A stretch of DNA of 64,000 nucleotides, from contig NZ_CP011132.1 of NCBI RefSeq assembly GCF_000981805.1, positions 496,001 through 560,000 on the forward strand, given 5' to 3'. Source of the stretch: Citrobacter amalonaticus Y19 (GTDB taxonomy: Bacteria; Pseudomonadota; Gammaproteobacteria; Enterobacterales; Enterobacteriaceae). Position 1 is the stretch's first letter. The number at the start of each line of letters is the position of its first letter. The notes under the pieces were generated by a model. It searched no databases, was not told where the DNA came from, and saw only the letters and a program-made list of their open reading frames with translations. Below are positions 17,025 to 25,439 of this stretch, piece after piece. The position numbers and the translations under genes are program-made.

Positions 17025-19734
17025 ACGCGTTAAAAATGAAACCTCTTTTTTTTTTACCCTTCCTTTAATTATTTGTGGTATTGCTGTAGGGGATGCTTTA
17101 GCCAGAGATAATACAGCAGCAGTACAATCGTTAGATATCATTACCTCTCAGACCAGTGATATTCCCGCCTTACTGACAGAAAAAACTATCGATTTGCCTG
17201 CTCCCGTTATTTCAGCACCGCGATCGGTTAAAAAACACAAGCCAAAAGCAACTAAACGCGATTTGAGTGGGATTCAGATTGCTCCCGTCAGTGAAAAGGA
17301 GACCGCTGCACTTCATAAATCGCTAAGCGATGCGCAAACACAGATAGCCACTCTGCAACAACAGTTGCAGAGTGCAAATCAACAACTCGCAGAGAGAGAA
17401 AATCAGTTGGCGGCTTTGCACGATGACGGCGAGCAAGATAAAAGTAATGCCGCGGCAGTGCAGCAAAAACAATTGGCAGAAAACCTGAATGAAATTAATA
17501 AACTTAAAACACAGTTAACCGACCTGCTTGCTGAGAAAGTGGCGAATTCTCTTGAGTTTGCCACGGAGAAAACACGTGACAATCTGGCGCTTACCCAGCT
17601 TAAAAAGTTATTAACGGAGAGCCAAAATCAGGGCGCTGCGCTGAATAAACAGATTGCCGCACTGGCGGCTGAGCAAACGGCGAATGCCAGGGCGCTGGCG
17701 GAAGCCAAAGCGGGTGACAGCACTGCCGTGGCTGAGCTGAAACAGACCCTGAGTAAAAGTCAGGCAGAATCAGCCGCGTTAAAAAATAGCCTGACTGACA
17801 GTCAGAATCAGGGCGCAGCGCTGAATAAACAGATTGCCGCACTGACGGCTGCGCAAACGGCGAATGCCAGGGCGCTGGCAGAAGCCAAAGCGGGTGACAG
17901 CACTGCCGTGGCTGAGCTGAAACAGACCCTGAGTAAAAGTCAGGCAGAATCAGCCGCGTTAAAAAATAGCCTGACTGACAGTCAGAATCAGGGCGCAGCG
18001 CTGAATAAACAGATTGCCGCACTGACGGCTGCGCAAACGGCGAATGCCAGGGCGCTGGCAGAAGCCAAAGCGGGTGACAGCACTGCCGTGGCTGAGCTGA
18101 AACAGACCCTGAGTAAAAGTCAGGCAGAATCAGCCGCGTTGAAAAATAGCCTGACCGACAGTCAGAATCAGGGGGCTGCGCTGAATGAACAGATTGCCGC
18201 ACTGACGGCTGAGCAAACGGCGAATGCCAGGGCGCTGGCGGAAGCCAAAGCGGGCGACAGTAACGCCGTGACTGAGCTGAAACAGACCCTGAGTAAAAGT
18301 CAGGCAGAATCAGCCGCGTTAAAAAATAGCCTGACTGACAGTCAGAATCAGGGCGCAGCGCTGAATAAACAGATTGCCGCACTGACGGCTGAGCAAACGG
18401 CGAATGTCAAAGCGCTTGCGGAAGCTAAAGCGGGTGACAGCAACGTTGTGGCTGAGCTTAAACAGGCTCTGGAAAAAAGCCGGGCGGAATTGGTAACGTT
18501 GAAAAATAGCCTGACCGACAGTCAGAATCAGGGCGCTGCGCTGAATAGACAGATTGCCGAACTGACGGCTGCGCAAACGGCGAATGTCAAAGCGCTTGCG
18601 GAAGCTAAAGCGGGTGACAGCAACGTTGTGGCTGAGCTTAAACAGGCTCTGGAAAAAAGCCGGGCGGAATTGGTAACGTTGAAAAATAGCCTGACCGACA
18701 GTCAGAATCAGGGCATTGCGCTGAATAAACAGGTGGCAGAACTGACGGCTGAGCAAACGGCGAATGCCAGGGCGCTGGTGGAAGCCAAAGCGGGTGACAG
18801 CACTGCCGTGGCTGAGCTGAAACAAGCCATGGATAAAAGCCAGAATGAAACGGCGAAGCTGAAACAATCACTGAATGATAGCCAGAACCAGGTTGCCGAA
18901 CAGGTAAAACAGATAACTGATTTGCGAACCAGTCTGGGCGACAATGATAAATCTCTGGCTGATGCGAGGGAGATGCTGGCAAAAAATAAGACCCAGCAGG
19001 ATGAAGCGCAGAAAAAACTCCTTGAAGCGACGGCAAAACTGGATGCGCAAAATAAGCAAATTGCCACTTTATCGACCACCAAGGCTGGGGCTACGACGCC
19101 GGCCCCCGTCTCTGAAGAACAACTTCGTTCTTATGCTCTGGGAACGCTGTGGGGCCAGGAAGTCAGAGGGGCGATGGCGAATGTCCAGACTGATGGATTC
19201 CTGCTGGAACTGACGCAGGTGATAAGCGGGGTTTCTGACTCGATCAAAGGGCAGTATAAAGTACCGGAAAGTAAGCTCATGGCTGAACTGGATGTCATGA
19301 ATAAAAAGGCCATGGAACGGCAGAAAAGTGCCAGTGCCAAAGCGGATAAGAGTAACAATTTCATCAGTACTTTTAGCAGCAAACCGGGAACGAAACGAGC
19401 CGATATGGGCTACTACTACCGCATAACTCAAAAAGGGCGGGGTAAAATCGCGCCCACTGACGAGGTGGCGATTGCGGTTAAGGAAAGCCTTTCCAACGGT
19501 AAAGTGATCAAAGATATGGCGAAAAGTGGGAAGCTATTAGTGTTGCCGCTGGCCAATTTCCCACCGTTATTTAATTCAGCTATCAGCAAAATGAACAAAG
19601 GCAGCAAGTTGATTATGGCCGTTCCGCCTGAACTGGCTTATGGTGAACAAGGACGTCCACCGGAGATCCCGCCTTCTTCTACGATGGTGTACGAAATTAC
19701 TGTTGTTGATGTGCGACCCGCCGCGGGTCGATGA
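17021..19734 (+). CDS. Large FKBP-type protein with 60-residue coiled-coil repeats; signal peptide frame broken at T10
   Basis: From ATG 17021 the frame reads MNALKMKPLFF and hits a stop after 15 codons. The long frame (uninterrupted to 19734) is one register away and has no start before ATG 17194. The two registers meet at a run of ten T (17046-17055): with 11 (or 8) T the product would start MNALKMKPLFFFTLPL... and run through ...GDALA, a normal signal peptide. Frame change by slippage, a real null allele or a sequence error are all possible. The mature part has a coiled-coil region with seven 60-residue repeats (DNA period 180 bp, units at 17641, 17821, 18001, 18181, 18361, 18541, 18721), an FKBP_N-like helical segment and a C-terminal FKBP-like fold (AVPPELAYGEQGRPPEIPPSS) of the Mip/FkpA kind. 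Catalytic residues look degenerate, so isomerase activity is doubtful. Confidence 0.75.
17620..18900 (+). repeat. Seven in-frame 180-bp tandem repeats inside the FKBP-type gene
   Basis: The phrase CTGAATAAACAGATTGCC or a close variant recurs every 180 bp from 17641 to 18721. Copies 2 and 3 are almost identical at the DNA level, and later copies diverge. Each encodes a 60-residue heptad-rich segment (for example NKQIAALTAEQTANARALA). Near-identical direct repeats make copy-number change by recombination likely. Confidence 0.93.
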
Positions 19735-19744
19735 GTCTTGTAAC

Positions 19745-19775
19745 GCCTGCCGGTTTTGCCGGGCATTTTCTTTTC
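19745..19775. terminator. Terminator between the FKBP-type gene and the LacI-family gene
   Basis: Hairpin TGCCGG-TTTTG-CCGGGCA followed by TTTTCTTTTCT on the plus strand, 10 bp after the FKBP-type stop. It sits between convergent genes. Confidence 0.7.
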
Positions 19776-20791
19776 TATGCCGATTCCCGGGTGATCAACT
19801 GGCCTGACAGCGTGATCCGTTGTATCTGTCTCTCTGGTTCTTTTAGCTGGCCGATGATCAACCCGGCGGCCTGTCTTCCGGTTTCTTCACTGGCGGAAGA
19901 GACATAGGTAAACGATGGAGAGGTGAGATTTACGTGCAGCATATCTTCAAAACCAATCAGCGCCACCTGTTGGGTCAGAAATACATCTTTACCGAGGGTA
20001 CGGCCGACCTGATGGATACCGCTTATGCAGCCAATAATGGCATTGGGTGAGTGGCAAAGCAGAGCCGTGATAGTGTTATTTTGTTCCAACAGATTGCGGG
20101 TGGCAATGCTGGCGGCGTAGGTATCATCGTCACATGCAGGGGTCGACTCTTCTTTATAGACCATGCCATTTTGTGCCAGCGTATTGCGAAAACCCTGTAA
20201 TCTCTGCTGGCGAATCAGACAGTCTGGTCGACCGCCAATATAGCCAATGCTGCGGTGTCCGCGTTCAATCAGATAGCGGGTGGCAAGGCTTGCTGCCTGG
20301 CGATTATCTCGCATCACCAGATTGCAGTTTTCTTCAATCAGCGATTGAGATACGACAACCAATGGTAAAGGGCACTGGCGCACCTGTTCGGGGAGTACAG
20401 TACGAGTAGGGTCTGACGACAGATAGATGACACCAGCCACACCTTGCTGTTTGAAGGAGAGCAAGCAGCGCTCCAGGCTTGTCCGATCATCCTGTGGCTG
20501 ACCCAGAAAAACCATAAAGCCTTGCATTTCCAGTTCCTGAACAATACTCGCCATCACCTTGATGGAGAAACTGTCACTGAAATCGCGCAGGATCAGTCCG
20601 ATCAAGTTGGAGGTGTTGGCACGAAGATTCGCTGCGGCGATGTTATGAACATAGCCAAGCGTATTGATGGCAGTATGGACCTTCTCAATCGTTGCCTCTG
20701 AGATTTTCCCTTTCTGGCGTAGCACCAGCGAGACGGTTGAAACCGAGACGCCCGCCTGCTTTGCGACATCAATAATGCTGACTTTCTTCAA
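19775..20791 (-). CDS. LacI-family transcriptional regulator, MalI-like
   Basis: 338 residues from a TTG start (20789-20791) with AGGGAG six bases upstream; the longer ATG frame adds an unlikely basic extension. The helix-turn-helix is at residues 6-25 (IIDVAKQAGVSVSTVSLVL), which closely resembles that of MalI, followed by a periplasmic-binding-protein-like effector domain. It is downstream of and co-directional with the PTS permease gene (84-bp gap), so it probably represses that operon by binding the AACGTT-centred repeats upstream. The effector sugar is unknown. Confidence 0.87.
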   Translation of the reverse strand: MKKVSIIDVAKQAGVSVSTVSLVLRQKGKISEATIEKVHTAINTLGYVHNIAAANLRANTSNLIGLILRDFSDSFSIKVMASIVQELEMQGFMVFLGQPQDDRTSLERCLLSFKQQGVAGVIYLSSDPTRTVLPEQVRQCPLPLVVVSQSLIEENCNLVMRDNRQAASLATRYLIERGHRSIGYIGGRPDCLIRQQRLQGFRNTLAQNGMVYKEESTPACDDDTYAASIATRNLLEQNNTITALLCHSPNAIIGCISGIHQVGRTLGKDVFLTQQVALIGFEDMLHVNLTSPSFTYVSSASEETGRQAAGLIIGQLKEPERQIQRITLSGQLITRESA

Positions 20792-20875
20792 AATCGCTCC
20801 CTGAAAATTACCGGTTATCAGCCAGATACGACAACGTCTCCCAGCGTACAGGAGACGTGTCATTCAGGCATCTTA

Positions 20876-22375
20876 TTATTTGCCGATCATCGTGGACATG
20901 GTCTGGGCGATAAACTGTGCTCTGGCACCGAAAATCACCTGGATACCGTTGTCGCCGACAAAGACTACGCCGCGCGCGCCGAGACCATTGAGACCGTCTT
21001 TATCAACCTCGTCGCTTTTCGCCACTTCCAGGCGCAGACGGGTAATGCAGGAACCGACAGAATCGATGTTTTGCGCGCCGCCCAGCAGGCCGATGATCTC
21101 AGTGGCAATTTCTGTATCCGTTTTGTCGTTCGCATTGGCGGTCACTTCGGTACGGCCTGGCGTTTTGATGTCGAAACGGCGAATGACAAAGCGAAAGGTA
21201 AAGTAGTAAATCAACGCCATCGGCACGCCGATGATAATGGCGTTCAGGAAGTTGGTCTGATAGCCATTGAAGGACGGCAGGATACCAAACGACAGGTAGT
21301 CGATGAAACCGGCAGAGAACGACTTGGCAATATGCGCATGCAGCAGGTACATGGTCATATAGGCCAGCCCCGCCATAATGGCGTTGAAGACGTAAAGAAT
21401 CGGCGCCACGAAGATAAAGGTGAATTCAACCGGCTCGGTAATCCCTGTCAGGAAGCAGGTAAGCGCCGCCGAGAACAGAATACCGGCCGCAATTTTCTTA
21501 TTCTTCGTGTGCGCTTCGTGATACATCGCCAGACAGGCCGCAGGCAGGGCAAACAGCATCAGCGGAAATTCACCCTGCATGAATTTACCGGCGTTCTGAT
21601 AGGTATCACTACTGAAAGATTTAACCCCTTCCTCCAGCATTTTGAACCAGATCGTCTGATCGCCGTGGATCACCTGACCGGCCTGAGTGGTGTAATCACC
21701 AAAGGAGTACCAGAAGGACGGATACCAGATGTGATGTAACCCGAGCGGGATCAGCGCACGTTCAACCAGGCCAAAGATAAAGGTTGAGACCGCCTGATTA
21801 TCGCCGTTGACAACCACCGAAAGCGCATCGATACCGGACTGAATGTGTTGCCAGACGTAGGGCAGCAGCAATCCCAGCACAAAGGAGAGAAACGCGGTGG
21901 CGATCGCCACAAAACGCTTACCGGAGAAGAAACCGAGGAATTCCGGCAATTGCATGGTGTGAAAGCGGTTGTAGCACCAGGCGGCGAGAATACCGCAGAT
22001 CAGACCGCCAAAGACGCCCATTTGCAGGGTCGGGATACCGACCACCATCGCGTATTTTCCACCCTGGGAGGCCATCTCCGGCGTGATGCTCAGCACCGTG
22101 CTGATGGTGATATTGGTGACAAACACAGAGACCGCTGCCGACAGTGCTGCGATACCGGATTCTGAGGCAAGACCGACGGCAGAGCCGATGGCAAACAGCA
22201 TCGGCAGGTTATCAAAGATAACACCGCCCGCGTTCATCATCAGCGGTAAATGGAATTTATCCCCGAAGGCCAGCAGCAAGCCCGCAGCGGGAAGCAGTGA
22301 AATTGGCAGCATTAAGGCGCGACCAATCATTGATAATTTAGACAACGATTTAACAAACCCTGATATCAGACTCAT
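20876..22375 (-). CDS. PTS permease, glucose/GlcNAc/maltose family, EIICB
   Basis: 499 residues. The EIIC membrane domain (about 1-400) holds the family motif GITEPVEFTF near 310-320, and the EIIB domain (about 415-499) holds the phosphorylated cysteine in SCITRLR (Cys443). No EIIA domain is fused, so it probably depends on Crr (EIIA-Glc), as MalX and PtsG do. It concentrates and phosphorylates an unidentified hexose or hexoside. No hydrolase or isomerase gene is linked. First gene of the operon with the LacI-family regulator; a GGGGGAAAT ribosome site precedes the ATG. Confidence 0.92.
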   Translation of the reverse strand: MSLISGFVKSLSKLSMIGRALMLPISLLPAAGLLLAFGDKFHLPLMMNAGGVIFDNLPMLFAIGSAVGLASESGIAALSAAVSVFVTNITISTVLSITPEMASQGGKYAMVVGIPTLQMGVFGGLICGILAAWCYNRFHTMQLPEFLGFFSGKRFVAIATAFLSFVLGLLLPYVWQHIQSGIDALSVVVNGDNQAVSTFIFGLVERALIPLGLHHIWYPSFWYSFGDYTTQAGQVIHGDQTIWFKMLEEGVKSFSSDTYQNAGKFMQGEFPLMLFALPAACLAMYHEAHTKNKKIAAGILFSAALTCFLTGITEPVEFTFIFVAPILYVFNAIMAGLAYMTMYLLHAHIAKSFSAGFIDYLSFGILPSFNGYQTNFLNAIIIGVPMALIYYFTFRFVIRRFDIKTPGRTEVTANANDKTDTEIATEIIGLLGGAQNIDSVGSCITRLRLEVAKSDEVDKDGLNGLGARGVVFVGDNGIQVIFGARAQFIAQTMSTMIGK

Positions 22376-22418
22376 GCTGATTTCCCCCGAGTAGCACTTT
22401 TTTAGCGCTGTTATTGTA

Positions 22419-22457
22419 AGTAGAACGTTATAGTAGAACGTTATAGTAGAACGTTAT
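22419..22457 (-). promoter_or_regulatory. Three tandem 13-bp operator-like repeats upstream of the PTS gene
   Basis: AGTAGAACGTTAT occurs three times without gaps (22419, 22432, 22445), 44-82 bp before the PTS start codon. The centre AACGTT is palindromic and matches the core of the MalI operator (GATAAAACGTTTTATC), fitting the HTH of the linked LacI-family regulator. The binding role is inferred. Confidence 0.75.
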
Positions 22458-22590
22458 ACTTATCGTGATGAAGGAGGGCGTTTCGCGCCACTTAAATTTC
22501 ACGCTTCATCAAATGAAATAGTGATTCTTTGAAGTTGATCGATAATTAACCATTATGGTCACAGGGAGATAGGGGAAAAGAAGAGGGGAA

Positions 22591-22628
22591 CCTCAACCCG
22601 ACATCCCCGCAGGAGAGTTCGGGTGAGG
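22591..22628 (-). terminator. Probable terminator after ybcJ
   Basis: On the minus strand CCTCACCCGA pairs with TCGGGTTGAGG (one bulge), followed by a T/C-rich tract TTCCCCTCTTCTTTTCC. It begins 12 bp after the ybcJ stop. Confidence 0.55.
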
Positions 22629-22639
22629 CGTCAGACAAC

Positions 22640-22852
22640 TCAGGCCGTTACGGTGATGGCCTGACCGGCAAAACTGACGGTTTGCCCGGCCACGATTTTG
22701 CAGCGTTTGCGAGTTTCCACCGCGCCATCAACCTTTACCTGCCCTTCGGCAATGGCAAGTTTCGCCTGGGCGCCGCTTTCGCTCCAGCCTTCCAGTTTCA
22801 GCAGATCGCACAGTTCAACGTGAGGATGTTTGCCTAAAGAAAATGTCGCCAT
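22640..22852 (-). CDS. ybcJ: S4-like RNA-binding protein YbcJ
   Basis: 70 residues, with the S4-like alpha-L fold motif in LLKLEGWSESGAQAKLAIAEGQVKVDG (first part about residues 17-30) and VETRKRCKIVAGQTV. E. coli YbcJ is proposed to bind RNA; its target is unknown. The start ATG is 1 bp after the folD stop, so the pair is an operon. An ATG ten codons upstream inside folD is less likely. Confidence 0.93.
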   Translation of the reverse strand: MATFSLGKHPHVELCDLLKLEGWSESGAQAKLAIAEGQVKVDGAVETRKRCKIVAGQTVSFAGQAITVTA

Positions 22853-22853
22853 G

Positions 22854-23720
22854 TTAGTTGTCCTGAGGATCGTGATATTCAACGCACGCTTGTAGCGTGT
22901 TTTCGATAAGCGTGGCGACCGTCATGGGGCCTACGCCACCCGGTACGGGCGTAATGTATGAGGCACGTGCGGCTGCATCGTCAAACACCACGTCGCCGAC
23001 GACCTTGCCATTTTCCAGACGGTTGATGCCAACATCCACCACGATAGCGCCTTCTTTGATCCAGTCACCTGGAATGAAGCCCGGTTTACCGACGGCAACG
23101 ATCAGCAGATCGGCATGCTCAACGTGGTGACGCAGATTTTTGGTGAAGCGGTGGGTTACCGTGGTGGTGCAACCGGCCAGCAGCAGCTCCATGCTCATTG
23201 GACGCCCCACGATGTTAGAGGCGCCGATCACGACCGCATTCAGGCCGTAGAGATCGATGTTGTAACGCTCAAGCAAGGTGACAATCCCGCGCGGTGTGCA
23301 GGGGCGCAGACGCGGGGCGCGCTGGCACAGACGACCGACGTTGTACGGATGAAAACCGTCCACGTCTTTATCCGGATCAATCCGCTCCAGCACTTTGACA
23401 TTATCGATGCCCGCCGGAAGCGGCAGCTGCACCAGAATACCGTCGATGGTGTTATCGGCGTTGAGCGTATCAATCAGCTCAAGCAGTTCCGCCTCGCTGG
23501 TGGTTTCCGGTAGGTCATACGAGCGGGAGACGAATCCCACCTCGTCACAGGCTTTACGCTTGCTTGCCACATAAATCTGTGAGGCCGGGTTGCTGCCTAC
23601 CAGGACTACAGCCAGGCCCGGGGCTCGACGTCCGGCGGCAATGCGCGCCTGAACTTTTTGAGCAACCTCAGAGCGCACCTGCTGCGCAATCGTTTTACCG
23701 TCAATAATCTTTGCTGCCAT
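22854..23720 (-). CDS. folD: Bifunctional methylenetetrahydrofolate dehydrogenase/cyclohydrolase
   Basis: 288 residues, the E. coli length. It interconverts 5,10-methylene-, methenyl- and 10-formyl-THF with NADP. The catalytic Y50xxxK54 (QIYVASKRKAC), the substrate segment VQLPLPAG (about 99-106), the NADP-binding VIGASNIVGRPM (about 165-176) and the C-terminal TPVPGGVGPMT are intact. First gene of folD-ybcJ. It ends the conserved backbone before the tRNA-Arg hotspot. Confidence 0.97.
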   Translation of the reverse strand: MAAKIIDGKTIAQQVRSEVAQKVQARIAAGRRAPGLAVVLVGSNPASQIYVASKRKACDEVGFVSRSYDLPETTSEAELLELIDTLNADNTIDGILVQLPLPAGIDNVKVLERIDPDKDVDGFHPYNVGRLCQRAPRLRPCTPRGIVTLLERYNIDLYGLNAVVIGASNIVGRPMSMELLLAGCTTTVTHRFTKNLRHHVEHADLLIVAVGKPGFIPGDWIKEGAIVVDVGINRLENGKVVGDVVFDDAAARASYITPVPGGVGPMTVATLIENTLQACVEYHDPQDN

Positions 23721-23965
23721 CAGAGAGAGGATTCCATCTGTTACTACACGTCAAAGGGGATGGCGCTATTTTGTCAGAAGTGAAGACCGTTGTCAGTTAT
23801 CGCTTTCTGTCAGGGGGGATTTACACGGCGATCCGCCAGGCGAGGTGAGGCTCCAGGAAGAGAGGATGCTCACAACTCAAGCAGTTGAGAGGAAAGCCAT
23901 TGACCGCTAAGGTTGTGAACGTATAATACCGACCAGTTTTGTATCAGTCCGCATTGCAGTTCTCT

Positions 23966-24042
<77 letters not shown>

Positions 24043-24213
24043 TTAGAACTCAACGAGTTAACCATTTCCTCCAGACTCCATATTTCCTTCATGGGACATA
24101 TTTGGGGCATCGTCGTTTAAATCGGGTCAATTTGTGGCTCGAAACCGTCTAAGACCTCCAGTTTTTTCAGTTCCATTTGGGAAACACGGTCTGAGCAGCC
24201 CTGAACCAGACAC
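24043..24213. other. Short non-coding stretch after argU, possible integrase remnant
   Basis: 171 bp between the tRNA and the first accessory gene. On the minus strand a frame ends at 24117 with ...KLEVLDGFEPQIDPI, which is open only because it continues antisense into the VOC gene. The position next to argU suggests the 3' tail of a decayed tyrosine integrase, but I cannot confirm that from motif content. Confidence 0.3.
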
Positions 24214-24648
24214 CTAAAGGCTGAAGCTGATTTCCACTGATGGTGTACTGCGCTGCGCTTCACCATGATAGACGGCTTCAATGTTGTTACCATCCGGATC
24301 AAGCACGAAAGCTGCGTAGTACCCGGAGTGGTAGTGGCGTTCGCCAGGTGCTCCGTTGTCACGTCCCCCATGCGCCATTGCTGCACGATAAAAGGCATCC
24401 ACCCTGTCACGATCGTTGGCCTGGAAGGCAAGATGATGACGTCCTGTCGGTACTCCCAGCGCTCCTGCGCTTTTCACCGAAGACACGACCAGTTCGTCTG
24501 CCCAGAAATAATCGTCCGTTGTGCTTACGATCGGGATTTCCAGCGTCGTCAGGACGGCAGTGTAAAACGCTTTGCTGGCGTTAAAGTCGTTAACCACGAG
24601 CTGGATATGGTCGATAAGTCTGCCACGATGGAGTTGATATGTTTTCAT
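24214..24648 (-). CDS. VOC-fold (glyoxalase/dioxygenase superfamily) protein
   Basis: 144 residues with two babb modules. The first begins with LIDHIQLVVNDFNASKAFYT (His14) and the second ends with AAFVLDPDGNNIEAVYHG (Glu near 126). HHLAFQA in the middle supplies another conserved histidine. These positions match metal ligands in VOC enzymes such as lactoylglutathione lyase-like and fosfomycin-resistance-like proteins. The substrate cannot be assigned. First accessory gene next to argU; read toward the tRNA. Confidence 0.82.
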   Translation of the reverse strand: MKTYQLHRGRLIDHIQLVVNDFNASKAFYTAVLTTLEIPIVSTTDDYFWADELVVSSVKSAGALGVPTGRHHLAFQANDRDRVDAFYRAAMAHGGRDNGAPGERHYHSGYYAAFVLDPDGNNIEAVYHGEAQRSTPSVEISFSL

Positions 24649-24790
24649 AAATTCATTTCCCTTTCTTTTACCGTCGTTTTTGCTGGTATTTATTCTTTAT
24701 CAGGAAAAAACAAATCTCAATTTTATCTTTCGGTGATTTCATATCTGTTCCTATTAATACGGAGAGTTAAGCGTTCATCACCATGACAGA

Positions 24791-24821
24791 AAGACCATCC
24801 GGAAAACCGGATAGTCTTTTT
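24791..24821. terminator. Strong terminator between the two VOC genes
   Basis: Stem AAGACCATCCGG (24791-24802) pairs with CCGGATAGTCTT (24807-24818) around an AAAA loop with one mismatch, and TTT follows. It lies 42 bp after the stop of the second VOC gene (minus strand) and has T-rich ends in both directions. Confidence 0.7.
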
Positions 24822-24862
24822 GCGCTTTGGAGATATAGAGGCACGTAGCCCGCATTCACTCG

Positions 24863-25309
24863 CTATTCTCGTTCTGACGCTTTGCGCAAAAACGGGGTAT
24901 ACGATATTGCCATGATGATCCCTTCAGGACTGAGAAAGCGGGTGACAGTTTGTCCCCAGGGTTCTTCCTGCATACAGGTCAATAAGTTACATCCCTTTTC
25001 CTTTAAAATTTCGGACGCGGATTGCATGTCGTCAACTTCAAATTCGAGCCAGGCTTGGGGAACAGGTAAACTGGCAGGCCATTCAGATGAGCCAAAACAA
25101 GAGAGGGCCACTTTATCCAGTGGCCAGACAGCAAAATACTTCACGCCGGGGATGTTTTGCGTTTGCAGATATCCGTCATAACCGTCAATAGTTTCAAGCG
25201 GCAGTTGCAGTACGTCTTTATATAAAAACGCACTTTCTTCTGTGTTTGTTGTGACAGGACCAAACCCGGCGACAAATAACACATTAATTCCTTTCAGGAT
25301 GCTGGACAT
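24863..25309 (-). CDS. VOC-fold protein divergent from an AraC-family regulator
   Basis: 148 residues. The start is the ATG at 25307-25309 with GAGGTG upstream; the longer frame begins in AT-rich DNA without a ribosome site. The protein contains INVLFVAGFGPVTTN, the YKDVLQLPLE element typical of VOC first modules, and WLEFEVDDMQSASEIL plus FLSPEGIIMAISYTP in the second. Canonical metal-binding histidines are largely missing (the first strand carries no His), so it may be a binding protein rather than an enzyme. Divergent from the AraC-type gene across 130 bp, so likely its regulatory target. Confidence 0.8.
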   Translation of the reverse strand: MSSILKGINVLFVAGFGPVTTNTEESAFLYKDVLQLPLETIDGYDGYLQTQNIPGVKYFAVWPLDKVALSCFGSSEWPASLPVPQAWLEFEVDDMQSASEILKEKGCNLLTCMQEEPWGQTVTRFLSPEGIIMAISYTPFLRKASERE

Positions 25310-25439
25310 AGTCACCTCATAGTGTTGATGCGTGATTACATTGTTATGCATGAATCGCACAATAATAAAATTTCTACAGTTGATGAGAAGAAAGGTACGA
25401 TATAATCCAGATTCCTCGTTGTAAAAAAGGGACATTTCT

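Noticed and set aside
17600..18382. 260-codon minus-strand frame with repeated motifs
   Set aside because: It is the antisense shadow of the 180-bp repeats in the FKBP-type gene.
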